Below are positions 1 to 7,712 of a stretch of DNA of 64,000 nucleotides, piece after piece. Below the pieces are notes generated by a model, which saw only the letters and a list, made by a program, of their open reading frames with translations, was not told where the DNA came from and ran no database searches. How positions within the stretch are numbered: the stretch's first letter is position 1; the number at the start of each line of letters is the position of its first letter. Location: NCBI GenBank assembly GCA_963975425.1, contig CAXBGS010000002.1:682001-746000 (forward strand), read 5' to 3'. The position numbers and the translations under genes are program-made. The stretch comes from CAXBGS01 sp963975425 (lineage in GTDB: Bacteria > Planctomycetota > Planctomycetia > Pirellulales > Pirellulaceae).

Positions 1-210
1 AAGCTGCTCGAGATTGCCGCTGTCCTGGACCGCGTCGATCGAGCGTCCGATGATGGCGAGCCTTTGCCAAGAAATCCGAACGACCAGCGTGGAAAGATCG
101 ATGATGCCATCCGCATCTTACTGAGTGAAGGTCCAGACCGTGCGGCACGACTGCAGCGACTTTTCTCGCGAGAATACGAAAGTGACTGGCGAAACAAAAT
201 GCAACTCTAA
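1..210 (+). CDS. 3' end of an unidentified gene (partial)
   Basis: Frame 1 is open from the first base to a TAA at 208-210, giving the last 69 residues of a protein cut by the window edge. The piece is charged and apparently helical, with stretches such as DDAIRILLSEGPDRAARLQR and ending SDWRNKMQL. No domain can be recognised in so short a tail. The next gene, 156 nt downstream on the same strand, resembles EboB, and in ebo clusters eboA usually precedes eboB. EboA is therefore a positional guess only. Confidence 0.6.
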   Translation, partial: KLLEIAAVLDRVDRASDDGEPLPRNPNDQRGKIDDAIRILLSEGPDRAARLQRLFSREYESDWRNKMQL

Positions 211-366
211 CCAGATCGTTTGATCGAAGCCGTTTCATCCATGTCGGTGATGAACCATACCTGTTTGGATCATCGCCTGCTGCGATCAACCGCTTCAAAA
301 CCCAGCGGTCTTGTGCCGGACAGAGACTGACTTCCTCGTTCTCGTTTCAATCTAAGTTGACAAGTT

Positions 367-1200
367 ATGGATTACATCGACCCCCATATTCATATGGTTT
401 CACGGACGACCGATGATTACGCGACGCTGGCGAGAATGGGATGCGTCGCGATGAGCGAACCGGCATTTTGGGCCGGGTTTGATCGTGGCAGCGTCGATGG
501 CTTTCGCGACTACTTCCGTCAACTGACCGAGGTCGAACCCAAGCGCGCCGCCGCCTATGGCATCCAGCATTACACGTGGCTTTGCATCAACGCCAAGGAA
601 GCCGAGAACGTCTCGTTGTCGCGCGACGTGATTGCAATGATCCCCGAATTCTTAGACGAACCCAACGTCCTTGGCATCGGCGAAATCGGCCTGAATAAGA
701 ACACCAAGAACGAAGCGACCATCTTTCTGGAACACCTCGATGTCGCCGTTAAGTATGAACAGTCAATCTTGATCCACACGCCGCACCTGGAAGACAAGTA
801 TCAGGGCACGCGCATGATCCTTGATATGCTTTGTGACGATTCGCGAATCGATCGCTCGCGCGTCTTGGTCGACCATGTCGAAGAACATACGATCGGCGAA
901 GTGCTTGATCGCGGTTTCTGGGCGGGCATGACACTTTATCCTGTCACGAAATGCACGCCCCAGCGTGCCGTTGACATGATCGAGACGTACGGCTCGGACC
1001 GACTGATGGCAAATTCGGCGGGTGATTGGGGACCGAGCAAACCGACGGCCGTTCCTGATTTGATTTTTGAAATGAGACGTCGCGGTCATAGTGAAGCAAC
1101 CATTCGCAAAGTCGTGTACGAGAATCCGCTGCAGTTCTTTGCTCAAAGCCCCAACTTTTCTTTCACACCGCGCGAATCGACGCCCGAGCGGTCGCATTAG
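367..1200 (+). CDS. TatD-like metal-dependent hydrolase, EboB-like
   Basis: A 277-residue protein of the TatD/amidohydrolase TIM-barrel class. Visible metal-ligand candidates in family order are H7 and H9 (DPHIH), E106 (GIGEIGLN), H137 (ILIHTPH), H170 in VDHVEEH and D220 (SAGDWG). The family hydrolyses phosphoester or amide-type bonds with one or two divalent metals. The opening, MDYIDPHIHM, and the GIGEIGLN block are more like the EboB proteins of ebo metabolite-traffic clusters than housekeeping TatD nucleases; this is from memory of the family. No signal peptide is seen, so it is probably cytoplasmic. The usual ebo partners (UbiA-like EboC, a 3-dehydroquinate-synthase-like EboD) do not follow; an SLC12-like transporter does. 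The in vivo substrate is unknown. Confidence 0.8.
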   Translation: MDYIDPHIHMVSRTTDDYATLARMGCVAMSEPAFWAGFDRGSVDGFRDYFRQLTEVEPKRAAAYGIQHYTWLCINAKEAENVSLSRDVIAMIPEFLDEPNVLGIGEIGLNKNTKNEATIFLEHLDVAVKYEQSILIHTPHLEDKYQGTRMILDMLCDDSRIDRSRVLVDHVEEHTIGEVLDRGFWAGMTLYPVTKCTPQRAVDMIETYGSDRLMANSAGDWGPSKPTAVPDLIFEMRRRGHSEATIRKVVYENPLQFFAQSPNFSFTPRESTPERSH

Positions 1201-1249
1201 CGAACGAAAAACAGAGACTTGCCTTTCGCCGCTGAATCGCATGACGTAC

Positions 1250-1277
1250 CTTGGCGGTTTGCAACTGTACCGCCAAG
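1250..1277. promoter_or_regulatory. 9-bp inverted repeat between hydrolase and transporter
   Basis: CTTGGCGGT at 1250-1258 is exactly mirrored by ACCGCCAAG at 1269-1277, with a 10-nt loop. It lies in the 89-nt gap between the EboB-like stop (1200) and the transporter ATG (1290). There is no T-run after it on the plus strand, so it is a better candidate for an operator or an mRNA hairpin than for an intrinsic terminator. It also argues against the in-frame TTG at 1251 as the transporter start, because the hairpin would then be coding. Confidence 0.45.
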
Positions 1278-1289
1278 ACGGCAATCGTG

Positions 1290-3482
1290 ATGAGCCAAGT
1301 ATCGCAGAGAGGCGACGGAAACCAATTCGGCACGTTTGCCGGCGTCTTTACGCCCTGCGTCTTGACGATCCTGGGCGTCATCATGTTCCTGCGGTTTGGC
1401 GTGGTCGTGGGCCAAGCCGGTTTGTGGGCGGCGCTACTGATCGTGCTGGCCAGCAAGCTGATCACACTGCTGACCACGCTGTCGCTATCGGCAATTGCGA
1501 CAAACACGAAAGTGGAAGGCGGCGGTGCTTACTTTCTGATCAGCCGCAGCCTGGGCCCCGAGTTCGGCGGTGCGATCGGGGTCTTGTTCTTTGCCGCGCA
1601 AGCCTTGTCGGTCGCGATGTACGTGATCGGATTCACCGAAGCTTTGGTCGCGTACCTGCCGGCTGCGGTCTCACCACTGCTGGTGGCATCGATCACCAAT
1701 ATGGCCGTCTTTGTGTGCGTGTCTATTGGCGCAGGCTGGACGCTGCGAATTCAGTTTTTCATCCTCGGCGCGGTGGTGTTATCGCTGGCATCCTTTGCGG
1801 TGGGAGCCATGGGATCGTTCGACTGGCAGTTGCTGCGTGAAAACAGCGGACCGGGATTCGAGGGCGAAACGTTCTGGACGATGTTCGCGTTGTTCTTTCC
1901 CGCGGTGACAGGGATCATGGCCGGCGCGAACATGTCGGGGGACCTGAAGGACCCGGCACGTTCGATCCCGCGAGGCACGCTTGCGGCGGTGGTGGTCACC
2001 GGTTTGGTCTATGCCGCACAAGCCTTTCTGTTGGCCGGGTCGCGCGATCGTGCATCACTGATCGGCAACAACCTGATCATCTCAGAAATTGCGGTCATGG
2101 CGTCGCTGATCGTCGCCGGAATTTTTGCCGCAACACTGTCCTCGGCACTGGGCAGCATGATGGGAGCACCGCGAATTTTGCAATCACTTTCGCGCGACCG
2201 ATTGTTTCGATGGTTCAATCCGTTAGGCGTCACATCCGCCAAAGACGGCGAACCACGTCGAGCTATCTTTGTGACGTTCTTGATTTCCCAAGCGGGAATC
2301 ATGCTGGCCGACCTGAACACCATTGCGCCCCTGATCACGATGGCTTTCCTGGTGACGTATGGACTGTTGAACTTGGCAACGTTTTATGAATCGATCACCA
2401 AGAATCCAAGTTACCGCCCGCAGTTTCGATACTGTCACTGGTCAACATCGCTGGCCGGCGCTATCGGGTGCGCCGTGGTGATGCTGTTGATCGACTGGCG
2501 CTGGGCACTCGTTGCGACCGCCATGGTCAGCGCATTGCATTGGTACCTATCCAGCGTTGAACTGACGGCAAACTGGGGCAGCCTGAACAGCGGTCTGCTC
2601 TTCGAACGTACGCGCCGCAACCTGCTAAAGCTGGAAGACGAACTTTATCACCCCAAGAACTGGCGACCCTTCGTACTTGCCCTCAGCGGAACCGGATTCT
2701 CGCGCCCCCACTTGGTCGTGTTCGGATCGTGGCTAACCGCGGACACGGGCGTGCTAACGCTGGGCCAAGTGATACCCGGCGAGCTCCATGATCACCGGCG
2801 ACGTCGCGGCTCGCAAGAAAAGATCCTGCACGCGATGATCAAAGATCGCGATCTGAACGCCTTTCCCGCCGTGGTCGTCGCGGCCGACTATACCTCGGGC
2901 GTCGAGGCGCTGGTGCAGTGCCAGGGCCTGGGCCGGCTGCGGCCCAACGTCGTGCTGCTGGGTTGTCCACTATCAGCCGATCGCATGCGAGTTTTTGCGG
3001 GACTGCTGCGAAACTTAGAAGGCCTGGGGCGCAGCGTTGTCGTCCTTCGGCGCGTCGACGAACCCGACGACGACTGGGCAGTACCAACGGGAACTATCGA
3101 CGTGTGGTGGCGTGGTCGCGCCAATGGCGAACTGATGGTTCTGCTGGGCCACCTGATGCAAAACCATTCCGATTGGCGAGGCCGTCGCTTACGACTGCTT
3201 CGCGTCGTCGAAAACGAAGAGGGCACCGACGACGTCCGCGATCACCTGGACTCGTTGCTTCGAAAAGCTCGGATTTCAGGAACCACCAAAGTTGTGGTGT
3301 CTAGCCATCCACAATCCGCGATCCAGACAACCAGTCGTGACGCGGCTTTCGTCTTTTTGGGAATGCAAGCGCCTGATCCCGGTGACGAAGATGAATTCTT
3401 TTATCGGACCGAAAAGCTCGTCGGCCGATTGCCCCGGGTCGCATTGGTGCTGAGCGCCGGTGGTGTCCGACTGGAATCGTAA
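1290..3482 (+). CDS. SLC12-like (cation-chloride cotransporter family) permease
   Basis: A 730-residue inner-membrane protein of the APC superfamily. The N terminus contains GTFAGVFTPCVLTILGVIMF, the first-helix signature of Na-K-Cl/K-Cl cotransporters, followed by roughly twelve hydrophobic segments to about residue 440. A soluble C-terminal region of about 290 residues follows, as in SLC12 proteins, where it is regulatory. Members co-transport chloride with Na+ and/or K+, but bacterial homologues are often annotated only as amino-acid permeases, so the substrate is uncertain. I chose the ATG at 1290 over an in-frame TTG at 1251 because residue 1 then lies just before the conserved block and the 1250-1277 hairpin stays non-coding. 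It is convergent with the XdhC gene. Confidence 0.85.
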   Translation: MSQVSQRGDGNQFGTFAGVFTPCVLTILGVIMFLRFGVVVGQAGLWAALLIVLASKLITLLTTLSLSAIATNTKVEGGGAYFLISRSLGPEFGGAIGVLFFAAQALSVAMYVIGFTEALVAYLPAAVSPLLVASITNMAVFVCVSIGAGWTLRIQFFILGAVVLSLASFAVGAMGSFDWQLLRENSGPGFEGETFWTMFALFFPAVTGIMAGANMSGDLKDPARSIPRGTLAAVVVTGLVYAAQAFLLAGSRDRASLIGNNLIISEIAVMASLIVAGIFAATLSSALGSMMGAPRILQSLSRDRLFRWFNPLGVTSAKDGEPRRAIFVTFLISQAGIMLADLNTIAPLITMAFLVTYGLLNLATFYESITKNPSYRPQFRYCHWSTSLAGAIGCAVVMLLIDWRWALVATAMVSALHWYLSSVELTANWGSLNSGLLFERTRRNLLKLEDELYHPKNWRPFVLALSGTGFSRPHLVVFGSWLTADTGVLTLGQVIPGELHDHRRRRGSQEKILHAMIKDRDLNAFPAVVVAADYTSGVEALVQCQGLGRLRPNVVLLGCPLSADRMRVFAGLLRNLEGLGRSVVVLRRVDEPDDDWAVPTGTIDVWWRGRANGELMVLLGHLMQNHSDWRGRRLRLLRVVENEEGTDDVRDHLDSLLRKARISGTTKVVVSSHPQSAIQTTSRDAAFVFLGMQAPDPGDEDEFFYRTEKLVGRLPRVALVLSAGGVRLES

Positions 3483-3571
3483 CGCAATTCTTACCAAGTA
3501 AAGTTTGACAGGGCGCAGATCGATAATGCCCGATCAAGCGACCGGGCCGATGCGTAAAGACAAGACTGTGG

Positions 3572-4387
3572 CTAAAACCGTTTGACCGCATGGTCCAGAA
3601 TGCCGAGTTCGTCACGACGCTGAATCAGTTGGGCGAGAATACTGATGGATATTTCCGCGGGCGTGTTATTCCCCAGCGGTAACCCAATCGGGCAAACAAA
3701 CGATTCAATGCTAGTTTCGCCAATGTTTCGCTGTCTCAGTTCACGCCGCAGTACGTTTGCTTTCTGGTTGCTGCCGATCACGCCGACATAGGGTGCATCG
3801 CGTGTGCTGAGAATTTTTGCGAGAACAGGCAAATCAGCCGAATGGCCTTTGCTAATTAAGACAAAGAAACTATTGTCCGGTTGGTGTGCGACCGTACTTT
3901 CTGGATCATCGCAGCAAACCTTTTGCAGCTTTGGATGGTCATCGATCTTGTCCAGCCATGAAGAACGGGGATCGATCCAAGTCACGCGGCAATGAAGCTG
4001 CAGCAGGATCGGCAACAACGCCTGAGCGACATGCCCCGCACCGTAGACGGCGATCGGCCAATCAGGCTTGCCGTAGACCTCGAAGAATAGCTTGACTTCG
4101 CCACCGCACGTCATGCCGATTTCCGTCTGCAGATTCCAGGTTACGAAGTCACATGTTGTGCCTTTGCTGCTGGACAGCAATGCTTGCGCGTGCCGAATTG
4201 CGGCGGCTTCGATTTTTCCGCCGCCGATGGTGCCGGCTTCGATTCCGGCACCCGTGATCAAGGCTTTCGCACCTTTGACCTGCGGCGCACTGCCTCGGAT
4301 ATCGACCAGTGTGACCGAAACAAAAGGCATTCCCGATCGCAAGAGTCGCGACATACAGCGGTGATGTTGCTGGACATCGAACGTCAT
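3572..4387 (-). CDS. XdhC/CoxI-family protein
   Basis: A 271-residue protein with the two-part XdhC architecture: an N-terminal domain with RGSAPQVKGA and GTIGGGKIEAA, then a Rossmann-type domain with AVYGAGHVAQALLPIL and the late motif VGVIGSNQKANVLRREL. XdhC proteins bind molybdenum cofactor and help insert the sulfurated form into xanthine dehydrogenase-type enzymes. No molybdenum hydroxylase gene is visible in the window. The ATG at 4387 is preferred; an upstream start at 4501 would overlap the sulfatase by 89 nt and add a non-conserved tail. It is the last gene of the minus-strand sulfatase block, 25 nt after the preceding stop, so it is probably co-transcribed. The usual SGGC-type cysteine in the glycine motif is K here. 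Confidence 0.85.
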   Translation of the reverse strand: MTFDVQQHHRCMSRLLRSGMPFVSVTLVDIRGSAPQVKGAKALITGAGIEAGTIGGGKIEAAAIRHAQALLSSSKGTTCDFVTWNLQTEIGMTCGGEVKLFFEVYGKPDWPIAVYGAGHVAQALLPILLQLHCRVTWIDPRSSWLDKIDDHPKLQKVCCDDPESTVAHQPDNSFFVLISKGHSADLPVLAKILSTRDAPYVGVIGSNQKANVLRRELRQRNIGETSIESFVCPIGLPLGNNTPAEISISILAQLIQRRDELGILDHAVKRF

Positions 4388-4412
4388 CGACTTCGTTTCC
4401 GCTGGTTGTGCA

Positions 4413-6116
4413 TCACTCTTTTTCCGTACGTCGGAAATACTCTTGTGGAAACGTCGCCTGCTGTGCATGTTCGGGATGACGCCATGGAAATCGCGGTCCA
4501 CGATCCTCCAACAACGGAACGTCCATCCCGTTGCTCTCGGCCAGCATTTGCCAAAGCTGAGAATTCATTTCGGCAATTCGGTCGGCATGCTGGGGCGATT
4601 CAATCAGATTGTTCATCTCGCCGGGATCGTTCTGCAAATCATAAAATTCATCTCGATCCCACAATCCATGACACCGGATGTATTTCCATCGTCCGCCGAT
4701 AATCGCGTGCAGTGTCGGTGTATGAGGATAGTTGCGTTCCCAATAGTATTCATACAACAAGTGTTTGCGTGACAATGCATTCGCATCGGCTTGGCAAATC
4801 GCATCCCAGAAACTGATTCCGTCCACTTCGGGAAGCGCCGGTGCCGATGCCGCTTGCAACAGCGTCGGGCCGATATCAATATTACCCACCAGCCCGTCAA
4901 ACACTTGTCCGGGGGGAATCTTGCCAGGTGCCTGCATCAATAGCGGCACTTTCGCACTCGCTTCGTACGCGGTCCGTTTGTCGATCAAGCCATGATCACC
5001 GAATTGAAATCCGTTGTCGCCCATGTAGACGACCAGCGTTTCGTCACCGAGTCCGCGAGAGTTGAGTTCCGCCACCAGACGTCCAACACTATCGTCGACG
5101 GCAAGCAGCGCCTCGCAATATCGGCGGTAGTAGACCGCAGGACTAAAATCCGCGATGTTGTAGCCAAAATCAGCGCCGTGACGGCTATTGCGTTGGTTCC
5201 GCAACCACATTGGCATCTTGCCCGCATCCATCTCTTGCACCGTTGGCGTTCGGATCGGCAAGGGTTGATCATCGTACCGACCGCGGTGTCGGTCAGCGGG
5301 AACAAAGTCGGCATGGACCGCCTTGTGGCTGAGGTACAGAAAGAATGGCTTGTCATCGTCGCGCGATGACAACCAATCGATCGCGTAGTCGGTCAACTCA
5401 TCCGTGATGTATCCCTGTTGCTCGACGCGTTTGCCGTTGACGTTGAATCCGTCGTAGGTCGTCTGAGGCACTTCACGCGTGGTTCCATGTCCGTCGGGCC
5501 AATACGTTCCTTGACCTTTAAATGCGACCCAGTGATCGAACCCACGTTGTGGATCATCAATGTCACCTCCCTTGTGCCATTTACCAATGAACGCGGTTTC
5601 GTATCCAGCTTTTTGCAATTGTTGTGGAAAGAAGGTCAAATCCGGATCGACCGGGTGATAGTTATCAACGACGCGGTGATTGTGCGCGTATTGCCCGGTC
5701 AGGATCGAAGCGCGGCTTGGCGAACACAACGATGTCGTGACATAAGCGTGTGTCAACATGGCCCCGTTCTTGGCCAGGCTGTCGATGTGTGGCGTTTCTA
5801 AGAACGGATGGCCAGCAGCGCCCAGGCAGTCAAAGCGGTGGTCATCACAAAGGATGAACAGAATATTCAATGGCTTTGCGACCGACGAATCACCGGCGGG
5901 TTGTGCACCGGCGTTTCCGGCGAAACAAGTCAGCCACATCAACAGAGCAGAAACGGCGCCCGCAAATGTACGAACACAACACTGACCGCGTTTGCCCGGC
6001 CCCGTCGCCTGTGTGGCTGTCGCCTGTGTGGCTGTCCGCTTTGTCGCTGTCGTCAACGACGCTCTCGCAAGCAAACGGGCAATAGGGGATTCTCGTCTCA
6101 GAATCGTAGGATGCAT
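4413..6116 (-). CDS. Exported sulfatase S1 (CSPSR)
   Basis: A 567-residue type I sulfatase. A long basic N-terminal region precedes a hydrophobic signal core at about residues 51-68 with an apparent cleavage site after AGA (71). Metal-binding DD at 91-92 follows ILFILC. The formylglycine motif is C131-S-P-S-R135, the canonical CxPxR, and LTGQ follows. DNGFQFGDHG gives the later metal ligands. It would hydrolyse sulfate esters of polysaccharides in the periplasm or at the surface. The start overlaps the stop of the upstream sulfatase as TAATG, which implies translational coupling and supports this start. The signal n-region carries a 15-bp DNA repeat encoding TATQA-type pentapeptides. The sulfated substrate cannot be read from sequence. 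Confidence 0.93.
   Translation of the reverse strand: MHPTILRRESPIARLLARASLTTATKRTATQATATQATGPGKRGQCCVRTFAGAVSALLMWLTCFAGNAGAQPAGDSSVAKPLNILFILCDDHRFDCLGAAGHPFLETPHIDSLAKNGAMLTHAYVTTSLCSPSRASILTGQYAHNHRVVDNYHPVDPDLTFFPQQLQKAGYETAFIGKWHKGGDIDDPQRGFDHWVAFKGQGTYWPDGHGTTREVPQTTYDGFNVNGKRVEQQGYITDELTDYAIDWLSSRDDDKPFFLYLSHKAVHADFVPADRHRGRYDDQPLPIRTPTVQEMDAGKMPMWLRNQRNSRHGADFGYNIADFSPAVYYRRYCEALLAVDDSVGRLVAELNSRGLGDETLVVYMGDNGFQFGDHGLIDKRTAYEASAKVPLLMQAPGKIPPGQVFDGLVGNIDIGPTLLQAASAPALPEVDGISFWDAICQADANALSRKHLLYEYYWERNYPHTPTLHAIIGGRWKYIRCHGLWDRDEFYDLQNDPGEMNNLIESPQHADRIAEMNSQLWQMLAESNGMDVPLLEDRGPRFPWRHPEHAQQATFPQEYFRRTEKE
6006..6050 (-). repeat. 15-bp tandem repeat inside sulfatase S1 signal region
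   Basis: CGCCTGTGTGGCTGT occurs twice in perfect tandem at 6006-6020 and 6021-6035, with a degenerate third unit at 6036-6050. The unit is a multiple of three and encodes repeated TATQA-type pentapeptides before the hydrophobic signal core, so copy changes keep the reading frame. Confidence 0.85.
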
Positions 6117-7510
6117 TATGACTTAGCCTTCTGTTTTTTCTGTTTCTGTGTTCTCGTCTTCGGCTTTGTCGCGGCAACGACGGGGACCGGTTTGTCGGCC
6201 AAAATTTCTCGCATCATCTCGCGTGCCGCGACTGCCTCGGGTTCGTTCGAATTTGTCTTGTCGACATAGCCATCCCCGTTTCGCGACTCACCACAATCGA
6301 TCAGACGCCCGAAGTCGCTCATCGTGTTCTTTTCCAGCAGCCAACGTTTCGTGCGGACAACCCGTCCGCCGCCCAGGTACTGATAAACGTAGTCGCGTTT
6401 GGGTGTAAGATCACCCCTGAGGTAATCGCGAAAACTAATACCGTCGATCACAGCATCCTCGGGCAGTTGAATCCCCGCAACGTCGCAGCATGTTGGCAAG
6501 ACATCAGAGATATCAACCAATTCTCGGCAGGCGCCAACCGGTTTGACGAGGTTCGGCCCATTCAAGATGAACGGCACGCGGCACCCCATCTCGGTGACTT
6601 GCGCTTTGCCGTTGCCCCCGGTTCCGTTGTCGCCGATAAAGATAAACAAAGTATTGTCGCGTTTGCCCATTCGCTCGAGTCCGGCGATCAACTTTCCCAC
6701 AATTTTATCGGTGTACTGTACGTTGGATTGCCAATTCGATTTTGCATTGACGTTCTTTTCATCATCCGACGGATTGTCATCGGGCGTCGGCCAATAGGGC
6801 GAATGCACAAGCGCCATCGGGTAGTAGATAAAGAAAGGTTTTTCGCCACTGTTTCGGGCAAAATCGATTGCGAAGTCCGAAAAAATATCCGGTCCATAAT
6901 CGTCGATCGTCGTCGGCAAGTACTCGCCATTCTTCACGATCGATGGGTGCCAATAGCGAGCGGTCTTGACGCCCGATTTGCCTTCCCACATCCCGTCATG
7001 TTCGGCTCCCGGTGGCAGATTGTGTTTGTACGCCCACATGCAGTACTGATCGAACCCGGTCTCGTAAATCAAGTTGGGATGCTCGCCGCTTAATTGCCAT
7101 TTGCCACAGTGGGCGGTCGCGTAACCGGCATCGTTGAAGACCTTGCCAATCGTCAAATGCTTTGAAATGTCATCGGCGCCCTTGTTTGCAACTTTCGGTC
7201 CGCCAGGCCGTGCCGGAAATTGATAGACGCCGTTGTGATGCCCATATTGGCCGGTCATGATTTGAAAACGAGTCGAATGACAAATCGGCGTTGCATACCC
7301 CGTCTCGAAATAGATTCCGGTGTTGGCCAATCTGTCTAAATTCGGCGTCTTGTGTTTCGGGTGGCCATAAACACCAAGTTCGTGCGCGCCGATGTCATCG
7401 CACAACAACAGGATGACGTTGGGACGCTCATCAGCGGCGAACGTCCATTGACTTGTTGTAAATCCAATGCAGACAGCGACTACGGCTATCGATGACAACA
7501 TGCGTTTCAT
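6116..7510 (-). CDS. Exported sulfatase-like hydrolase S2 with CHSTR motif
   Basis: A 464-residue sulfatase-fold protein with a signal peptide (MKRMLSSIAVVAVCIGF) and metal-binding CDD after VILL. The position of the formylglycine motif reads C77-H-S-T-R81, then FQIMTGQ. The usual proline or alanine two residues after the cysteine is serine, so modification by known maturases is uncertain. FIFIGDNGTGG supplies the later metal-ligand block. ATG at 7510 is preferred over a TTG at 7528. The stop codon shares one base with the start of sulfatase S1 (TAATG), so the two proteins are probably made together. The last 20 residues are a lysine-rich tail (KPKTRTQKQKKQKAKS), which might bind anionic glycan or the cell surface. 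It could also be a phosphoesterase of the same fold. Confidence 0.87.
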   Translation of the reverse strand: MKRMLSSIAVVAVCIGFTTSQWTFAADERPNVILLLCDDIGAHELGVYGHPKHKTPNLDRLANTGIYFETGYATPICHSTRFQIMTGQYGHHNGVYQFPARPGGPKVANKGADDISKHLTIGKVFNDAGYATAHCGKWQLSGEHPNLIYETGFDQYCMWAYKHNLPPGAEHDGMWEGKSGVKTARYWHPSIVKNGEYLPTTIDDYGPDIFSDFAIDFARNSGEKPFFIYYPMALVHSPYWPTPDDNPSDDEKNVNAKSNWQSNVQYTDKIVGKLIAGLERMGKRDNTLFIFIGDNGTGGNGKAQVTEMGCRVPFILNGPNLVKPVGACRELVDISDVLPTCCDVAGIQLPEDAVIDGISFRDYLRGDLTPKRDYVYQYLGGGRVVRTKRWLLEKNTMSDFGRLIDCGESRNGDGYVDKTNSNEPEAVAAREMMREILADKPVPVVAATKPKTRTQKQKKQKAKS

Positions 7511-7528
7511 TGTTTTACCTATCAACAA

Positions 7529-7712
7529 AAGAATTAGTGTTGAAGTACCTAGAATTTACTTCTGTGGGAACGGCCACGGTTCCGAGATCAAGCCGCCCGC
7601 AAGGGACCGGCTAGACGGCCGGCCGATTGATGATTGATTGATTGAGAGCCGGCGGGTCCATGACCGCTTTGTCACTTTATTCGCTTGGTATTCTGCCTCA
7701 TTTCCAAGAATG
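7529..7712. other. Intergenic gap with palindrome and GATT repeats
   Basis: This gap between two sulfatase genes holds a perfect 10-bp palindrome CGGCCGGCCG (7616-7625), followed by reiterated GATT units at 7625-7645 and flanked by CCGGCT (7607-7612) and AGCCGG (7647-7652), which could pair as an outer stem. No gene is seen. It could be an mRNA processing or stability element within the sulfatase block. Confidence 0.4.

Noticed and set aside
763..1284. 173-codon minus-strand frame across the end of the EboB-like gene
   Set aside because: It lies antisense to a well-supported gene, has no domain, and its composition is a frame shadow.
1251..1289. TTG start for the SLC12-like gene
   Set aside because: It would place the perfect hairpin inside coding sequence and add 13 non-conserved residues; ATG at 1290 fits better.
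3483..3571. Terminator between the convergent transporter and XdhC genes
   Set aside because: Only short 4-5 bp GC pairings (GCCCG/CGGGC) are found and no T-run follows, so it cannot be supported.
4388..4501. N-terminal extension of XdhC
   Set aside because: It would overlap the sulfatase by 89 nt and has no similarity to the XdhC start; ATG at 4387 leaves a 25-nt gap.
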